A stretch of 64,000 nt of DNA from Leptodactylus fallax (GCA_947044405.1 CAMRHE010000076.1:4694001-4758000), one strand, 5' to 3'. Shown: positions 33,623 to 47,462, counted from the first letter of the stretch. The notes: a model not told the origin generated them from the letters alone. Numbers and translations: made by a program.

Positions 33623-35255
33623 TCATATGAAAAAGTTTGGGCACCCCTATTAATCTTAATCATTTTTAGTTCTAAATATTTGGGTGTTTGCAACAGCCAT
33701 TTCAATTTGATATATCTAATAACTGATGGACACAGTAATATTTCAGGATTGAAATGAGGTTTATAGTACTAACAGAAAATGTGCAATATGCATTAAACCA
33801 AAATTTGACCGGTGCAAAAGTATGGGCACCTCAACAGAAAAGTGACATTAATATTTAGTAGATCCTCCTTTTGCAAAAATAACAGCCTCTAGTCGCTTCC
33901 TGTAGCTTTTAATCAGTTCCTGGATCCTGGATGAAGGTATTTTTGACCATTCCTCTTTACAAAACAATTCCAGTTCAGTTAAGTTTGATGGTCGCCGAGC
34001 ATGGACAGCCCGCTTCAAATTATCCCACAGATGTTCAATGATATTCAGGTCTGGGGACTGGGATGGCCATTCCAGAACATTGTAATTGTTCCTCTGCATG
34101 AATGCCTGAGTAGATTTGGATCATTGTCTTGCTGAAATATCCATCCCCGGCGTAACTTCAAATTCGTCACTGATTCTTGTACATTATTCTCAAGAATCTG
34201 CTGATACTGAGTTGAATCCATGCGACCCTCAACTTTAACAAGATTCCCGGTGCCGGCATTGGCCACACAGCCCCAAAGCATGATGGAACCTCCACCAAAT
34301 TTTACAGTGGGTAGCAAGTGTTTTTCTTGGAATGCTGTGTTTTTTTGACGCCATGCATAACGCCTTTTTGTATGACCAAACAACTCAATCTTTGTTTCAT
34401 CAGTCCACAGGACCTTCTTCCAAAATGAAGCTGGCTTGTCCAAATGTGCTTTTGCATACCTCAGGCGAGTCTGTTTGTGGCGTGCTTTCAGAAACGGCTT
34501 CTTTCGCATCACTCTCCCATACAGCTTCTCCTTGTGCAAAGTGTGCTGTATTGTTGACCGATGCACAGTGACACCATCTGCAGCAAGATGATGCTGCAGC
34601 TCTTTGGAGGTGGTCTGTGGATTGTCCTTGACTGTTCTCACCATTCTTCTTCTCTGCCTTTCTGATATTTTTCTTGGCCTGCCACTTCTGGGCTTAACAA
34701 GAACTGTCCCTGTGGTCTTCCATTTCCTTACTATGTTCCTCACAGTGGAAACTGACAGGTTAAATCTCTGAGACAACTTTTTGTATCCTTCCCCTGAACA
34801 ACTATGTTGAACAATCTTTGTTTTCAGATCATTTGAGAGTTGTTTTGAGGAGCCCCTGATGCCACTCTTCAGAGGAGATTCAAATAGGAGAACAACTTGC
34901 AATTGGCCACCTTAAATACCTTTTCTCATGATTGGATACACCTGGCTATGAAGTTCAAAACTCAGTGAGGTTACAAAACCAATTTTGTGCTTCAGTAAGT
35001 CAGTAAAAAGTAGTTAGGAGTATTCAAATCAATAAAATGATAAGGGTACCCAAATTTTTGCACCGGTCAAATTTTGGTTTAATGCATATTGCACATTTTC
35101 TGTTAGTACAATAAACCTCATTTCAATCCTGAAATATTACTGTGTTCATCAGTTATTAGATATATCAAATTGAAATGGCTGTTGCAAACACCCAAATATT
35201 TAGAACTAAAAATGATTAAGATTAATAGGGGTGCCCAAACTTTTTCATATGACTG
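33620..35255 (-). mobile_element. full-length Tc1-like transposon (1,636 bp)
   Basis: The ends are CAGTCATATGAAAAAG and its exact inverse CTTTTTCATATGACTG, with TA on both outer sides. The terminal inverted repeats are long (about 210 bp, 33620-33830 and 35043-35255) and nearly identical; both contain TTTGACCGGTGCAAAA-type inner ends. Long repeats, TA target and size fit a Tc1 element. The encoded transposase is broken by a frameshift. Confidence 0.95.
33848..34902 (-). pseudogene. Tc1-like transposase, frameshifted
   Basis: The protein would cut and paste the element at TA sites. The N-terminal half shows a paired-type helix-turn-helix (KIVQHSCSGEGYKKLSQRF, then STVRNIVRKW), a GRPRK-type hook and a second helix-turn-helix. 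In the catalytic domain WTDETKIELFG carries the first Asp, QQDNDPN the second, and SPDLNIIEHLW the Glu. A frameshift near 34100-34115 separates the second Asp from the Glu, where relatives read QQDNDPKHT. The frame resumes as MQRNNYNVLEWP and ends GGSTKY at 33848. The true start could be a few codons inside the stated upper end. Confidence 0.9.
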
Positions 35256-35257
35256 TA

Positions 35258-36585
35258 TATATATACAGTATATATATAGAACATTCAGATATATCTTCAC
35301 ATTTTACATATGTTTATTTATTTTTTTAAATTTTCAGCTAAAATTTACTCATTTTTGATGCGCACAGGATTCATAATTCTTCCTCCTCCCTTTGTGTTAA
35401 GGTTGGGAAAATCTGAATTTGTTGTGTTTTTCCTGAGAAGGAATAAAAGGGATTCATTTAAATTCCAAACTTGTAGAATTTGCTTCAGGTCTGTAGTTGG
35501 TTGAATGCGGATATAAGAAATAGATGCGCGAGAAATTGATATGATGCAGGTTTAAAAATCCGCACCGCCGGTCAGTTTCCATGTGGGAAACATTTGGTAA
35601 AATCTCAACCACTTGTACTTCATTTTGCTGTACGCTTTTTTACCAGCAAAAAATAGCAGGAAAAATCTATAAGGCATTATCCATTGGATATTGTAGCAGT
35701 TGCCTACATAAAAGTGAAGGGACCCTATGGAAAAATTGCAAAAGCTGTTGAACCTCTATAATAGTACCCATCCCAATTACCATGTGCCATTGATTGGTCT
35801 TTTGGCCACCTAAAACACTTGTTAGGTATATGCAAAAATTTGGGGTGACTTCTCCCCTTCTCTCTTGAGTGGATTTGAGTGTATGAGGGATCCATGAAAA
35901 CCAGTGAGAAATAGGACATGTCCTATTTTTGACAGTCCGTAAAGAACAGACCATCAAAAATATGGACATGTGAATAGTTCCACATACTCACATTGTTATG
36001 AAATTGGCTGTACGCAGTCGTGAATAAGACCTATGCTTGAACTTGGTCAATGGCTTTCATTTCTCACAAGACCAATTCAAGACAATGCCAGCAAAACCCT
36101 GAGCTTGCAATTCACAATACAACCACCGGGTGCAGTATTTTGCAACTCAGCACAGAAAAATCTATGCCCTTTTTGTAACTTTAGAACCAATTCTTCACCC
36201 CTCGCGCTGTAAGATAAGTACAACCTGAGCTCTCATTACCCAATGGCGAGGGGGGATGTGACCGGTCATGATAAGGCCCCTTTCTCTAAGGGCCGCAGAG
36301 GAGCAGCATGGCCTGTCTCTATACTACATATAATAAGTAGGTATCTCATCCTGGAGACATCTGGCCACCTGGAATGTTCTCCTTTGTCCAACCGAAACAC
36401 CTGAAGTGAAGCTTTCGTTCTCGTCGCCGCCTTCCATCAACGTCCTTTGCCATCTCTCATTTGTATTCCATTTGTTTCAGTCAAAGACAGAATTAATAAA
36501 TTCATAGAAATGTTCCGATTTCATTTTCCCTACCACTAAAATAGAAGCCCTTAAAAGAAATTTTTTTTAGAAATGCTCTTATTTA
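35258..36585. other. intergenic; 36180-36585 repeat-poor
   Basis: 35660-36010 contains TTCACATG-like repeat debris. 36180-36585 has no repeat signature. No gene is seen. Confidence 0.3.
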
Positions 36586-37110
36586 TTCCAGTGTCATGAC
36601 ATCCTATTGAGCGTAATGCTCCGGCTCTAATAGAATCGGAAGAGGAAATAATAATTAATCAGATGACACAAAGCATGCCCGCTACATTGATGTGCCCTTG
36701 CCTGGTGAGGATACTTACCATTCAGTTTTTGTCTCCTAATCATACTTTTTATTCCATCAATTTAAATAAAAATGTGGAGATGACGATAATCTCCGGCATT
36801 AGTGGCGGCCTTCTGTGTATTAGCGCTGGAGCAGATATGCAAATGACTAATGTCATAGCTCCTGCCTAATTTAATTATTACTTCTATTTTGCAGACCTGT
36901 AGCATGCGGGAGATTCTGTTACTTGGTTCTTGTTTGTTACAGTCTCCAGACATGACACACACAATCCATTACATGAGCAGATAATGTTAGATAATCCTGG
37001 TGCGCGGTATAGACACAGTCTTATAGACGAGCCGCGGAGAATGCAGTTAATCTATATAATAAAGCATAATTAAAGTGTGTATGTTCTGCTTGTTAAGTAT
37101 TTCATGGTCT
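36586..37110. other. candidate conserved noncoding element with octamer motif
   Basis: The block lacks repeats. It contains ATGCAAAT at 36837-36844 (a POU/octamer motif) inside GCAGATATGCAAATGAC, flanked by AATAATTAATCAG and CTAATTTAATTATTAC homeodomain-type words. This combination is common in developmental enhancers, but no function can be shown from sequence alone. Confidence 0.35.
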
Positions 37111-37505
37111 GGTCTGCAGCATGATTTATTCATCATCTGGTTGGAATCGCAAGCGCCACGATACAGTAATGTATATAGCGTATGCAGGGCTCATGTATGC
37201 TCTAGCTCTTGGCACTTGGGTGTCCTTGGCTGAAGTGCCCATAGCTACAGTACACACGAGCCCTGCACCTAGGAATTTAAAGGGTACCCGTCACCTGACA
37301 TGTTTGTTTTAGGTAATACTTGCATTCCCCGTGACATAACCATTCTGGAGAATCTTACTCAGAATTGTCTGCTAATCCTCTGTTATTTCTCCTCGATATT
37401 AATGCATAAATTGATAACTGGAGGCTACCATTACCCATATGATAGGGTTGTGTCCCTACACAATCTGGCACTTTCGTCTCTGATTGGACAGTATCAGTGT
37501 GTGCA

Positions 37506-38060
37506 GGGACTAGAGATGGCCGAATCAGTTCGTAAGGAATTGCATTACTCCAAGAGTTTTGGGTTCTTCATCCGCAAACCGAAAGGCAAATTATTATACT
37601 CTGAGGTATCTTCAGACCCCAGAGTATAATAGGTGGAGGCCCAAAGGATGTGTAAAAAATAACAAAAATTATAGTCACCTTTCACGGGCCTCCTTGCGGC
37701 ATCCTCGGTCCTCTTCTGGGCTTCCTGTTGACCATTGAAGCCTGTGATTGGGCCTTAGCGGTCACATGGGGTGCATCAAGGATCATGAAGTCACCAAAAG
37801 TCCAGAAGAGGACCCAAGAGAGCCGAGAATGTTGTGAGGAGGCGCAGAAGAGGTGAGGGAAGGTGACTATAAGTGTTTATTATTATTTTACACTTCCCCT
37901 GGACATCCATGTATTATATTCGTATTGAACCAAAAGTGAAATTTTCAATTTTCAAATTTTCAATTTCACTTTTGGTTCTATCCGAACTTGTTTGACCCAA
38001 AACGAATCCTTGATCCGAACAATCTGAACATGAATCAAAACAAATCTTTCAAGGTTGACC
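37506..38060. mobile_element. hAT-like MITE, family A copy
   Basis: CTAGAGATGGCCGAATCAG opens it. CAGAGTATAATAGGTGGAGGC, GCCTGTGATTGGGCCTTAGC and ATCATGAAGTCACC match the other family A copies. The right end (ATGAATCAAAACAAATC) is decayed. Confidence 0.7.
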
Positions 38061-38674
38061 CATTTTTAACAGGGACAACCCCCAATTGGTAACAGTTAAT
38101 TGTCAATTTATTCATAGCTTTCCAGAAGGAATAACAGTGGTACGGAGCAATGTAGAGTTCTAAGGAAAACTGTTATTTCATGGAAAATACAAGTGATTAC
38201 TAAAATGGACAGCCAGGAGGAACCCCATTAAATTTTGGGTCAAAGTTGGTATAGAAATATGTTGCTAGCTCCCCATGTTGTTTGTTTACTTAGCAGTTAT
38301 TGATATGCTTTACAGTATAGTCATAGCCATAACTAGTAATAATCTGGAACTGATACATTGAGGTCTATGGGAGAGATTTTTTAGACATGCTCAGTGCAGG
38401 GATTGGGACTAGATAACCCATGACTTCATCTATTGTCAGTAATGGATGCAATGATGGTCAGTGATATTCTATCTGCTATTGTAATCATGTATTTGACTGC
38501 TGGAAAGAAAACTCCTACATAATTGGTAAGTGTTAGTCTATTATTAGGTTTAGTGGCCAGAGTAAAAATTTTAGATTTTTTTTTTTTCAAATTTAAATAT
38601 AAGAAATTTACATAGGAAATTAAAAAAAAAAAAAAAGATCAACAATCCTTTAAAATTATATTTGAAGGAATTGT

Positions 38675-39045
38675 CTGGGAATTGGACAAAGCACAGAGGA
38701 GGTCGGGAAGGTGTTACATAAAAGTAAATTATACTTGCCTGTCCTTGCTGCTGTCTGACCTGTCTTATGCCATGTCTTCGCTGCAGAAGTCCTGCACCCC
38801 ACATGACTGCTAAGGCCAAACAGTGGCCTTTGCAGTCGCTGAAAAGGAACCAGTCATGTATGTGAGTGATGTCACCAGTTCCTTTCCACCACTGATTGGT
38901 CACGTGGGGTGAAGGATTCCAGGTAGCAAAGACACGGACAGCGGCAGCGAACAACAGAGCTCTGGGGACAGGTGAATATGATTTTTTTTTATGTTACCCC
39001 TGCCCCGGCCTCCTCTGGTTTGTACCATTCCTGGACAACCCCTTA
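38675..39045. mobile_element. fold-back repeat, TTGTCTGGGAATTGG arms
   Basis: AATTGTCTGGGAATTGG and CACAGAGGAGGTCGG at the left are mirrored by CCGGCCTCCTCTGG and CCATTCCTGGACAACCCC at the right. Inner arms pair at CACATGACTGC / GGTCACGTGG. Non-coding. Confidence 0.65.
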
Positions 39046-39049
39046 AAAA

Positions 39050-40726
39050 CTTGGTTTAAAAAAATAAGTCATTTGTTTTCTTGTGACACATTTCCTTTAA
39101 AGTCTTTTGAAGGACAAACAAACCTTATGGAATGGATAAGGAAGGCTTGGGAAGTTTTCGCTCTATTGGGAGACAACGTAAACCTACTATGGTCTGAATA
39201 TAACCGATATATAACATACGATATAAAGCCATGAAAGAGCAAAAGATTTAATAGAGATTGTCTGGCTTAGAAAACTCTATCCAGGAATTTGGACCCTTAT
39301 CTATTACCCAGTATAAAGCAGCTACAAGGAGTATCTCAAGCTGTGGAGGACCCAACACTTTCATCCATTAGGTTCTGTTCACATCTTGTTTTTTCTTTAT
39401 AATTTATGCACCCAAAACATGGTATTTTTTTAACACCATAGGAAAGCATAATCTGCTTTGATTCCCTATACAACTCCCAATAGTAGTCCCTATATTTTTG
39501 CAAAAAAGTTTTTTTCAACAGGACTCCATGACTGATGTATGCTACTCTATGCACATACAAAGGCATTTGTCAGAGCCTTCCATACTACAAATGTCTCCCA
39601 TGGAAGCAAGACCTAAGTGTGAACAGAACATTACACCCACAGTGTATTGATTTTCAGTCGACATGTGTAATACCTTATTTCTCCTGCAGGGGCACTGTAG
39701 AAAAACTGAATACCTGCTACTGGATTCCTTCTTAAATGACCGTGAAAGTCCCTGTGATGAATGTACTGTTGGAGGACATTTCTCACGAGAAAGGGGTCAA
39801 CACCTTTCATTCCTTGTCTTTAAAGTATTAAAACCCTTATAGACTCCTACATAGTCATTTCAGGGCTCGATGTTCATTGATGTGACAATTGCCAGGCTTA
39901 CAATATATTACAAAGGGAAACAGCTCCCCGTATCAATTAACCGCGTCTCTTAACTGTTGCATTTTTTTCCTTTCTTATCCACGCCATCATTACGATCTCC
40001 GCCATTGTATTGCGAGAGGAAGGGAAAAAAAACGCCATACAAATAAATATCATTCAAGGACAAAGTGTTCATTGTCGCATAAACTTTTTTATATTAATAC
40101 AATGTAGCACAGGCCTTTCATATAAATCTGACGGCGCTGGGGAGTTTACAAATACTGGCATATTAATATACCGCTTGTATAATAATAAAAAATATCACGC
40201 TGCTAAAGCAGTTTAGTATTATCACAACTCGGCAGGAGTTTATTAGAAATGACTGCTTTCTTTTATTAAAACTTCGATTGGCTTAGTGAATAGGATCTGA
40301 AGGCAGAGTCATAAAGTGCAGACAGAAGGACAGGATATTGGTATTTAAGCAGAGATTTTTATCTTCCGATCGCCCTGCTGTACCATTGCAAACATTACAT
40401 GAAATGAATCATTTATCACAAGGAGGACAGTAAGACTTAGCCCCAACATCACATTAAATGTCTTCATCTCTTCCTAATGGAAATTTCTAATGTAGTTATT
40501 TCAAAGCAGAAAAGAAACAGAACAACAAAATCGTCCATTGCAGCAAAAGTTTGGAAATGAACATTGTGAAAGGAGAAAGGAGATCCATAGGCCGAGGGTA
40601 CGGTCACCTGTCTCAGAATGGTCCTATTAATATTGATGAAAGCAGTGGTCTCTGACCTATTGCTCGCCAGAAGTTGCAAAACAATAACTCCCAGCATGCT
40701 AGACTTGGATTCCTCTAGCTGAAATG
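39050..40726. other. intergenic; 39840-40440 repeat-poor
   Basis: No coding resemblance. 39840-40440 lacks transposon signatures and is rich in AT words such as TATTAATATACCGC. Weak candidate for conserved noncoding DNA. Confidence 0.3.
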
Positions 40727-41070
40727 GCATCTCTCACCAGAACCCAGCCCCGCAGATAGATAGGTTAGGATAAGCTGAATCAAATGGTGTTTTCCCCTTG
40801 TGAATCGGTGACTCTGTTGTCAAGAGATTGCTGTTTTTATCAATATGAAAATTAGCTTTTTGGAGCCATGAGGGCATTGCTGCTTCTTTGGAGCAATGGC
40901 AACACCCACTCCAAAGAGTTAATTGGCATATTGACCAAAAGGTGATATATCAGCAACAGAGGCAGCGATTCACAAGGGGAAAACACTGTATGATTCAGGT
41001 GACCCTAACCTACTCTATCTGCGGGGCTGGGGTGACATACTGGGTTCTGTTGACCCTAATTTATCCATCT
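40727..41070. mobile_element. fold-back repeat, family H
   Basis: TCACCAGAACCCAGCCCCGCAG at the left is mirrored by TGCGGGGCTGGGGTGA near 41020. CCTTGTGAATCG pairs with CGATTCACAAGG. The related copy at 2915-3186 has the same interior words. Confidence 0.7.
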
Positions 41071-41357
41071 GCAGGGTTGGGTTGATATGGTTCTCCTGGG
41101 ACTTGTCAATCAATGTTTTATGATTGTGAGTCCAACACTCACGGCACCCAATTATGTGCAAAATGGAGGGGCTTGGGTGCTTTTTCCAGCAAGTGCCACA
41201 TCCCATTCAAGGTTTACCATGCTTACTAACTTCTCAGTTTGGGGAATAGGGATGCTTCCATCCTGCCAGAATTGCATTACTACCAAACAGGGGTGTGGAG
41301 AAGCTGCCAAAGGATCATAAATAGGGCATTTAATTGGAGATAAACACCAAGCCCCTC
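41071..41357. other. intergenic, nothing recognised
   Basis: No feature can be supported. Confidence 0.35.
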
Positions 41358-41555
41358 TAACACTAGGTTCCCACCTGCGTTGGGATTTCCATTTTTCGTG
41401 TCTGCTTGTGGACCCGTAAAACAGAAACCCAATCCGCTTAAAAAGCAGTTACCCACAGAAACCCACGGACCCCACAGACTATAATGGGGTCTGCCAGGTT
41501 TTTGCCCAGTTTCTGCCTGAAAAATGGTTGGAACGATACAAGCCAAGAAAGTCTA
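41358..41555. mobile_element. family C MITE, one arm
   Basis: CTAACACTAGGTTCCCACCTGC, AACCCAATCCGCTTAAAAAGC, CGGACCCCACAGACTATAATG and TTTCTGCCTGAAAAATG match one half of the family C palindrome. Confidence 0.65.
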
Positions 41556-41694
41556 TTCAGTTGGAGGTGAATGTGATGCTGTGATATATGTTGCAGGGTA
41601 ATCTAATGGAGTATCCAAGACCTCAGGAACATGTGCCGTAAAGGCAATGTGTACTTCCTTCAGTGAACAGCTGCAAAGGCAACAGGAGCACCAG

Positions 41695-41911
41695 AGATAA
41701 GTCTGATGAGATGGCAGAGATGAGTCCTAGGAGACACCAGAGATGAGTCTGATGAGACAACATGAATCTGATGAGACACCAGAGATGAGTCTGATGAGAC
41801 AACAGAGATGAGTCCGAGGAGACACCAGAGATGAGTCTGATGAGACAACAGAGATGAGTCCAATAAGACAACATGAATCTGATGAGACACCAGAGATGAG
41901 TCTCTCTAGGT
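41695..41911. repeat. 23-bp minisatellite, about 9 copies
   Basis: The unit GATGAGACACCAGAG plus ATGAGTCT recurs, alternating with ...GACAACAGAG and a shortened ...GACAACATGAATCT form. The short form appears at 41756 and 41868, so a larger unit of about 112 bp has also been copied. Confidence 0.85.
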
Positions 41912-43110
41912 AAGTATATATATATTTTTTATTTTTTAATATGTGCACAGACAGCTTTGCAACAGCTGTTTGGGACACAAAACCACCAATCCATGAGGCT
42001 CTATGGGGTCTCAAATTGACCTGAAAGGTTCCTCTTTAGAAAAGTGAAGGAAGTATAAGTTAATAGGCTGCGTTCAGACATGGCAGATTTGCAGTGTTCA
42101 GTACAATACAAGTGATGAGGGTTTCATAAATGCATCCATATACGGAGGTAAATTTTCACATGGCCGTATAAGCTTACTGCAGCATGCCCATGGAACAACA
42201 GCCAACGATCAACAAGGATCTAACCTTTTCAACATATATGGCGAGATCCCTGGTGAATCTGAAGCACAGTGTGAATGGGGCATACTATTTTTGGGTATAT
42301 GGTTACTTGTACAGATGTTACTATACACTTATTTCCTGTCTCCATCACCACAAGTATAAAGAATGGCGTCTAGCTCCTGAGGCTAGCACAGGTTATTTTT
42401 TACCGCCTCTCAGATATAAGGGATGTTCTCCTGATGATTAAAGCCGTCATTTCCTTGTAAAACAGTGTTAAACCCTAATAGGGGATTTCAGAGATGAACG
42501 TCTTGTAAGGTGGATGGCGGATCCTTTTTTTTACCGTAATTAGGTTAATTATGTTGTAATATACTTAATACTGTGTAGCTAGAAGTTACGACTTGACAGT
42601 GATTTCATTCATTACATCTTCTTTCTATAGATTTATCACCTATAATAGCCTAAAGTGACAAAACCGAGGTACGTTCCTCTGATGACCGCCGAAAACAGAT
42701 GGTTATTAATGCGTTCAGTGAAAAGAAGAGAAACCTATATTTAGCTCTTATCGTCTATATATCTTGACAACATTTCACATAATGGCGCAGCTCTGTAGTT
42801 TTCAAGCAATAAGTCTTATACGGGATTATAGTCTGACCACAGGGCCTCATAGCTAAGCTTGGAATTGGCAAAACACCACCATGAAAGTGGATATTGTCAT
42901 CTCAGCCCTGCCAGTCTTGCCATTATCCAACACTATCCATCAATTTCTTCCGTACACTCCTGATGTATGGAGATGGTCTCAAACCTAGAGGACATAATAG
43001 ATGTTTGCAGAAAAGGATCAATGACAACCTCTCTGCAAAAGATATGGCAGGTGAAGAAATCCCAGGAAATTAGGGATATAAGGAATAATATATATGATAG
43101 TTGTAAGTTA
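41912..43110. other. intergenic; 42430-42860 repeat-poor
   Basis: 41912-42035 ends with TCAAATTGACCTGAAAGGTTCC, a family F-like arm. 42430-42860 has no repeat signature. No gene. Confidence 0.3.
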
Positions 43111-43114
43111 GATA

Positions 43115-43120
43115 TATATG

Positions 43121-43170
<50 letters not shown>

Positions 43171-43835
43171 AACAGGAAGCACTCCAATATAGTGAAAGAA
43201 TGTCAAAATGTGGTTTTATGCCAACTGCAACATTTTGGTCCTAAATACACAGGACCTTTCTCAAGCAAGATAGATAGATAGACAGATAGATAGATAGATA
43301 GTTAAGGATAAATATGGATAAATATGGATAGATAGATAGATAGATATAAATATGGATAGATAGATAGATAGATAGAGATAAAGATAAATAGATAGATAGA
43401 GATAAATATGGATAGATAGATAGATAGATAGATAGAAAGATAGATAGATATAAATATGGATAGATAGATAGATAGATAGAATAAAAAAGTATGCAGCACT
43501 CCAATATCAAAAAACAAAGATAATTTTTTTTTAGTCCAGTGATAGAGAGATAGATATGAGAAATAGATCCAAGCCAAGGACCTACCCACAGTAAAATCCA
43601 AAAAAATGGCAGCACTCCACAGGTTGAAACTTTTTTCACCCATCTGTGCCAGCATCCCTTTTTTTCAACCTGTGGAGTGATGCTATTTGGGGGATTTTAG
43701 ATAGATAGATAGATAGATAGATATGAGATTGATAGATAGATAGAAATGAGATAGACATAAATAGATAAAAATAAGGTTGATAGAGATAGAGTAAGAACAT
43801 GAGACAGATAGATCGATAGACAGAGACATAGATGG
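43115..43835. repeat. GATA microsatellite cluster with interspersed retroelement ends
   Basis: (GATA)n runs lie at about 43120-43171, 43267-43485 and 43690-43725, with GATAAATATG interruptions. Between them are non-repeat segments ending GCACTCCAATAT (43180, 43497) and the pair CTCCACAGGTTGAAA / TTTCAACCTGTGGAG (43614, 43662). On the minus strand 43217-43265 reads TTGAGAAAGGTCCTGTG...AGGACCAAAATG, a frog repeat end resembling PLE termini. The microsatellites look like tails of these repeat copies. Confidence 0.75.
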
Positions 43836-44145
43836 ATTATTTCAATGTGTTCCGAGAGCAATAACATTCATCCATATAGCCACATGAGGACATGTATTTT
43901 TTGAGGGAGGCGTTATGTTTCTGAATGGCACCATTTTAGGGGACATACTGTGCAGTATAATTGTATAATTGGCCACCATTATTTAGAGCTTTGTTAGTTC
44001 GGTGTAACTGCGCAGTGTGAATGACATCTTAGCATTATTCTATGAGTCACTACAATTATGGTGATAACAAATATGTTTTCTTACGACTTCCACAGTAAAA
44101 TCAATTTGTTTGAAAACAGCTTTTCTTTTTGTGTCTCCACATTCA
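43836..44145. other. intergenic, nothing recognised
   Basis: No supported feature. Confidence 0.35.
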
Positions 44146-44300
44146 GAGCCAGCCAGGGGCCGGAAGATGCCTAGGAGGACACCGAGGAATCACTGCAGGC
44201 CCAGGAGCGGTGAGCATAACTGTTTGGTATTTTTTCTCACCTACCCCGGGCCTCTACTTATTATACTCTGGAGTCTGAGGAAGTTCAATAATAGCACTTA
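44146..44300. mobile_element. family A MITE fragment
   Basis: GGAGGACACCGAGGAATC, GGTGAGCATAAC, CGGGCCTCTACTTATTATAC and CTGGAGTCTGAGG match the right half of family A copies (compare 60010-60065). Confidence 0.6.
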
Positions 44301-44700
44301 TATATGGTAACTTACATAGGACTGCTGCCTGTCCTTCCATGTAAAGCAGTCCCATGCACAGTAATTTTACAGAGGGCTGCTTTACATGGAGGGAGAGACA
44401 GCAGTCCTATGATAACTGGCCCCGCCTAATTGTGCTGACTCCATCTAAAAAATGGGGCCACTTTAAAAAAAAATTTCCAGGGCCACTTTCAGCTCCTAAT
44501 CTGCCCCGTATTCCCTGGAATACTATTTCCCATACGACAGAATTTAGGTCTGTCCAACTCGCTACTATCTAAGCCCATAGATAGAACATGACATGGGCTA
44601 AGAAATCGCCTCCACCTGGGCTCTATGCCCTGTTTGTGCCAATGGTGGAGATTGTAGTGAGCAAGTCAGCGGGCAGGAGTGCGCAGCACTGTCCCATCAT
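44301..44700. other. intergenic with short inverted repeat
   Basis: CCTTCCATGTAAAGCAG (44333) is mirrored by CTGCTTTACATGGAGG (44378), giving a small hairpin. No gene. Confidence 0.4.
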
Positions 44701-44701
44701 C

Positions 44702-45120
44702 CCATCACTGTAGCCCATCCCAGCTTTGTGCAGGTCTACAATTGTGTCCCTGGTGTCCTTAGACAGCTCTTTGGTCTTGGCCATGGTGGAGAGATGTTGG
44801 AGTGTGAGTGATTGAATGTGTGGACAGGTGTCTATTATACAGGTCATGAGTACAGAGGACGAGGACTTCTTAAAGAAAAACTAACAGGTCTGGGAGAGAT
44901 AGAATTCTTGCTGGTTGGTCGGTGATTCAATACTTATTTCATGCAATAAAATGCAAATTAATTATTTATAAATCATACAATGATATTTTCTGGAATTTTT
45001 TTAGATTCTGTCTCTCAGAGCTGAAGTGTACCTACGATAAAAATTACAGACCTCTCCATTCTTTGCAGGTGGGAAAACTTGCAAAATCGCCAGTATATCA
45101 AATACTTATTTTCCCCACTG
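44702..45120 (-). mobile_element. Tc1-like transposon, 5' fragment
   Basis: The right edge ends CTTATTTTCCCCACTG followed by TA, i.e. an inverted CAGTGGGGAAAATAAG terminal repeat of a Tc1 family. On the minus strand a transposase start [20 protein letters not shown] lies at about 44723-44782. Homology stops at GMGY near 44715 and no second terminal repeat is seen, so about three quarters of the element is lost. Confidence 0.8.
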
Positions 45121-45666
45121 TAGATACCACAGATAGATACTGTAAATAGATATATACTGCAGACAGATACTGTAGATAGATATATACCACAGACAGATAC
45201 TGTAGATAGATATATACCACAGATAGATACTGTAGATAGATATATACTACAGATAGCTACTGTAAATAGATATATACCACAGATAGATACTGTAAATAGA
45301 TATATACCACAGACAGATACTGTAGATAGATATATACCACAGACAGATACTGTAGATAGATATATACTACAGATAGCTACTGTAAATAGATATATACCAC
45401 AGATAGATACTGTAAATAGATATATACCACAGACAGATACTGTAGATAGATATATACCACAGATAGATACTGTAGATAGATATATACCACAGATAGCTAC
45501 TGTAGATAGATATATACCACAGATAGATACTGTAGATAGATATATACCACAGATAGCTACTGTAGATAGATATATACCACAGATAGATACTGTAGATAGA
45601 TATATACCACAGATAGCTACTGTAAATAGATATATACCACAGACAGATACTGTAGATAGATATATA
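45121..45666. repeat. 30-bp tandem array, left part
   Basis: The unit reads TATATACCACAGATAGATAC then TGTAGATAGA. Variants (CAGACAG, TACTACAG, TAGCTAC, TGTAAATAG) recur every 120 bp (compare 45241 and 45361), showing a four-unit higher-order repeat. The array continues at 47279-47440 after a Tc1 insertion. It starts immediately beside the end of the Tc1 fragment at 45120. Confidence 0.95.
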
Positions 45667-47278
<1,612 letters not shown>

Positions 47279-47440
47279 TACTATAGACAGATACTGTAGA
47301 TAGATATATACCACAGACAGATACTGTAGATAGATATATACCACAGACAGATACTGTAGATAGATATATACCACAGATAGCTACTGTAGATAGATATATA
47401 CCACAGATAGATACTGTAGATATATACAGTATATACCACA
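47279..47440. repeat. 30-bp tandem array, right part
   Basis: It continues the units of 45121-45666 in the same phase after the Tc1 insertion and ends in TATATACAGTATATACCACAG near 47440. Confidence 0.95.
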
Positions 47441-47462
47441 GATAGATGGTATGGGGGGATAA

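Noticed and set aside
43241..43655. Ser/Ile/Tyr/Leu-rich open frames (YLSIYLSI) around GATA repeats, also at 47771-48139
   Set aside because: They are translations of TATC/GATA microsatellites.
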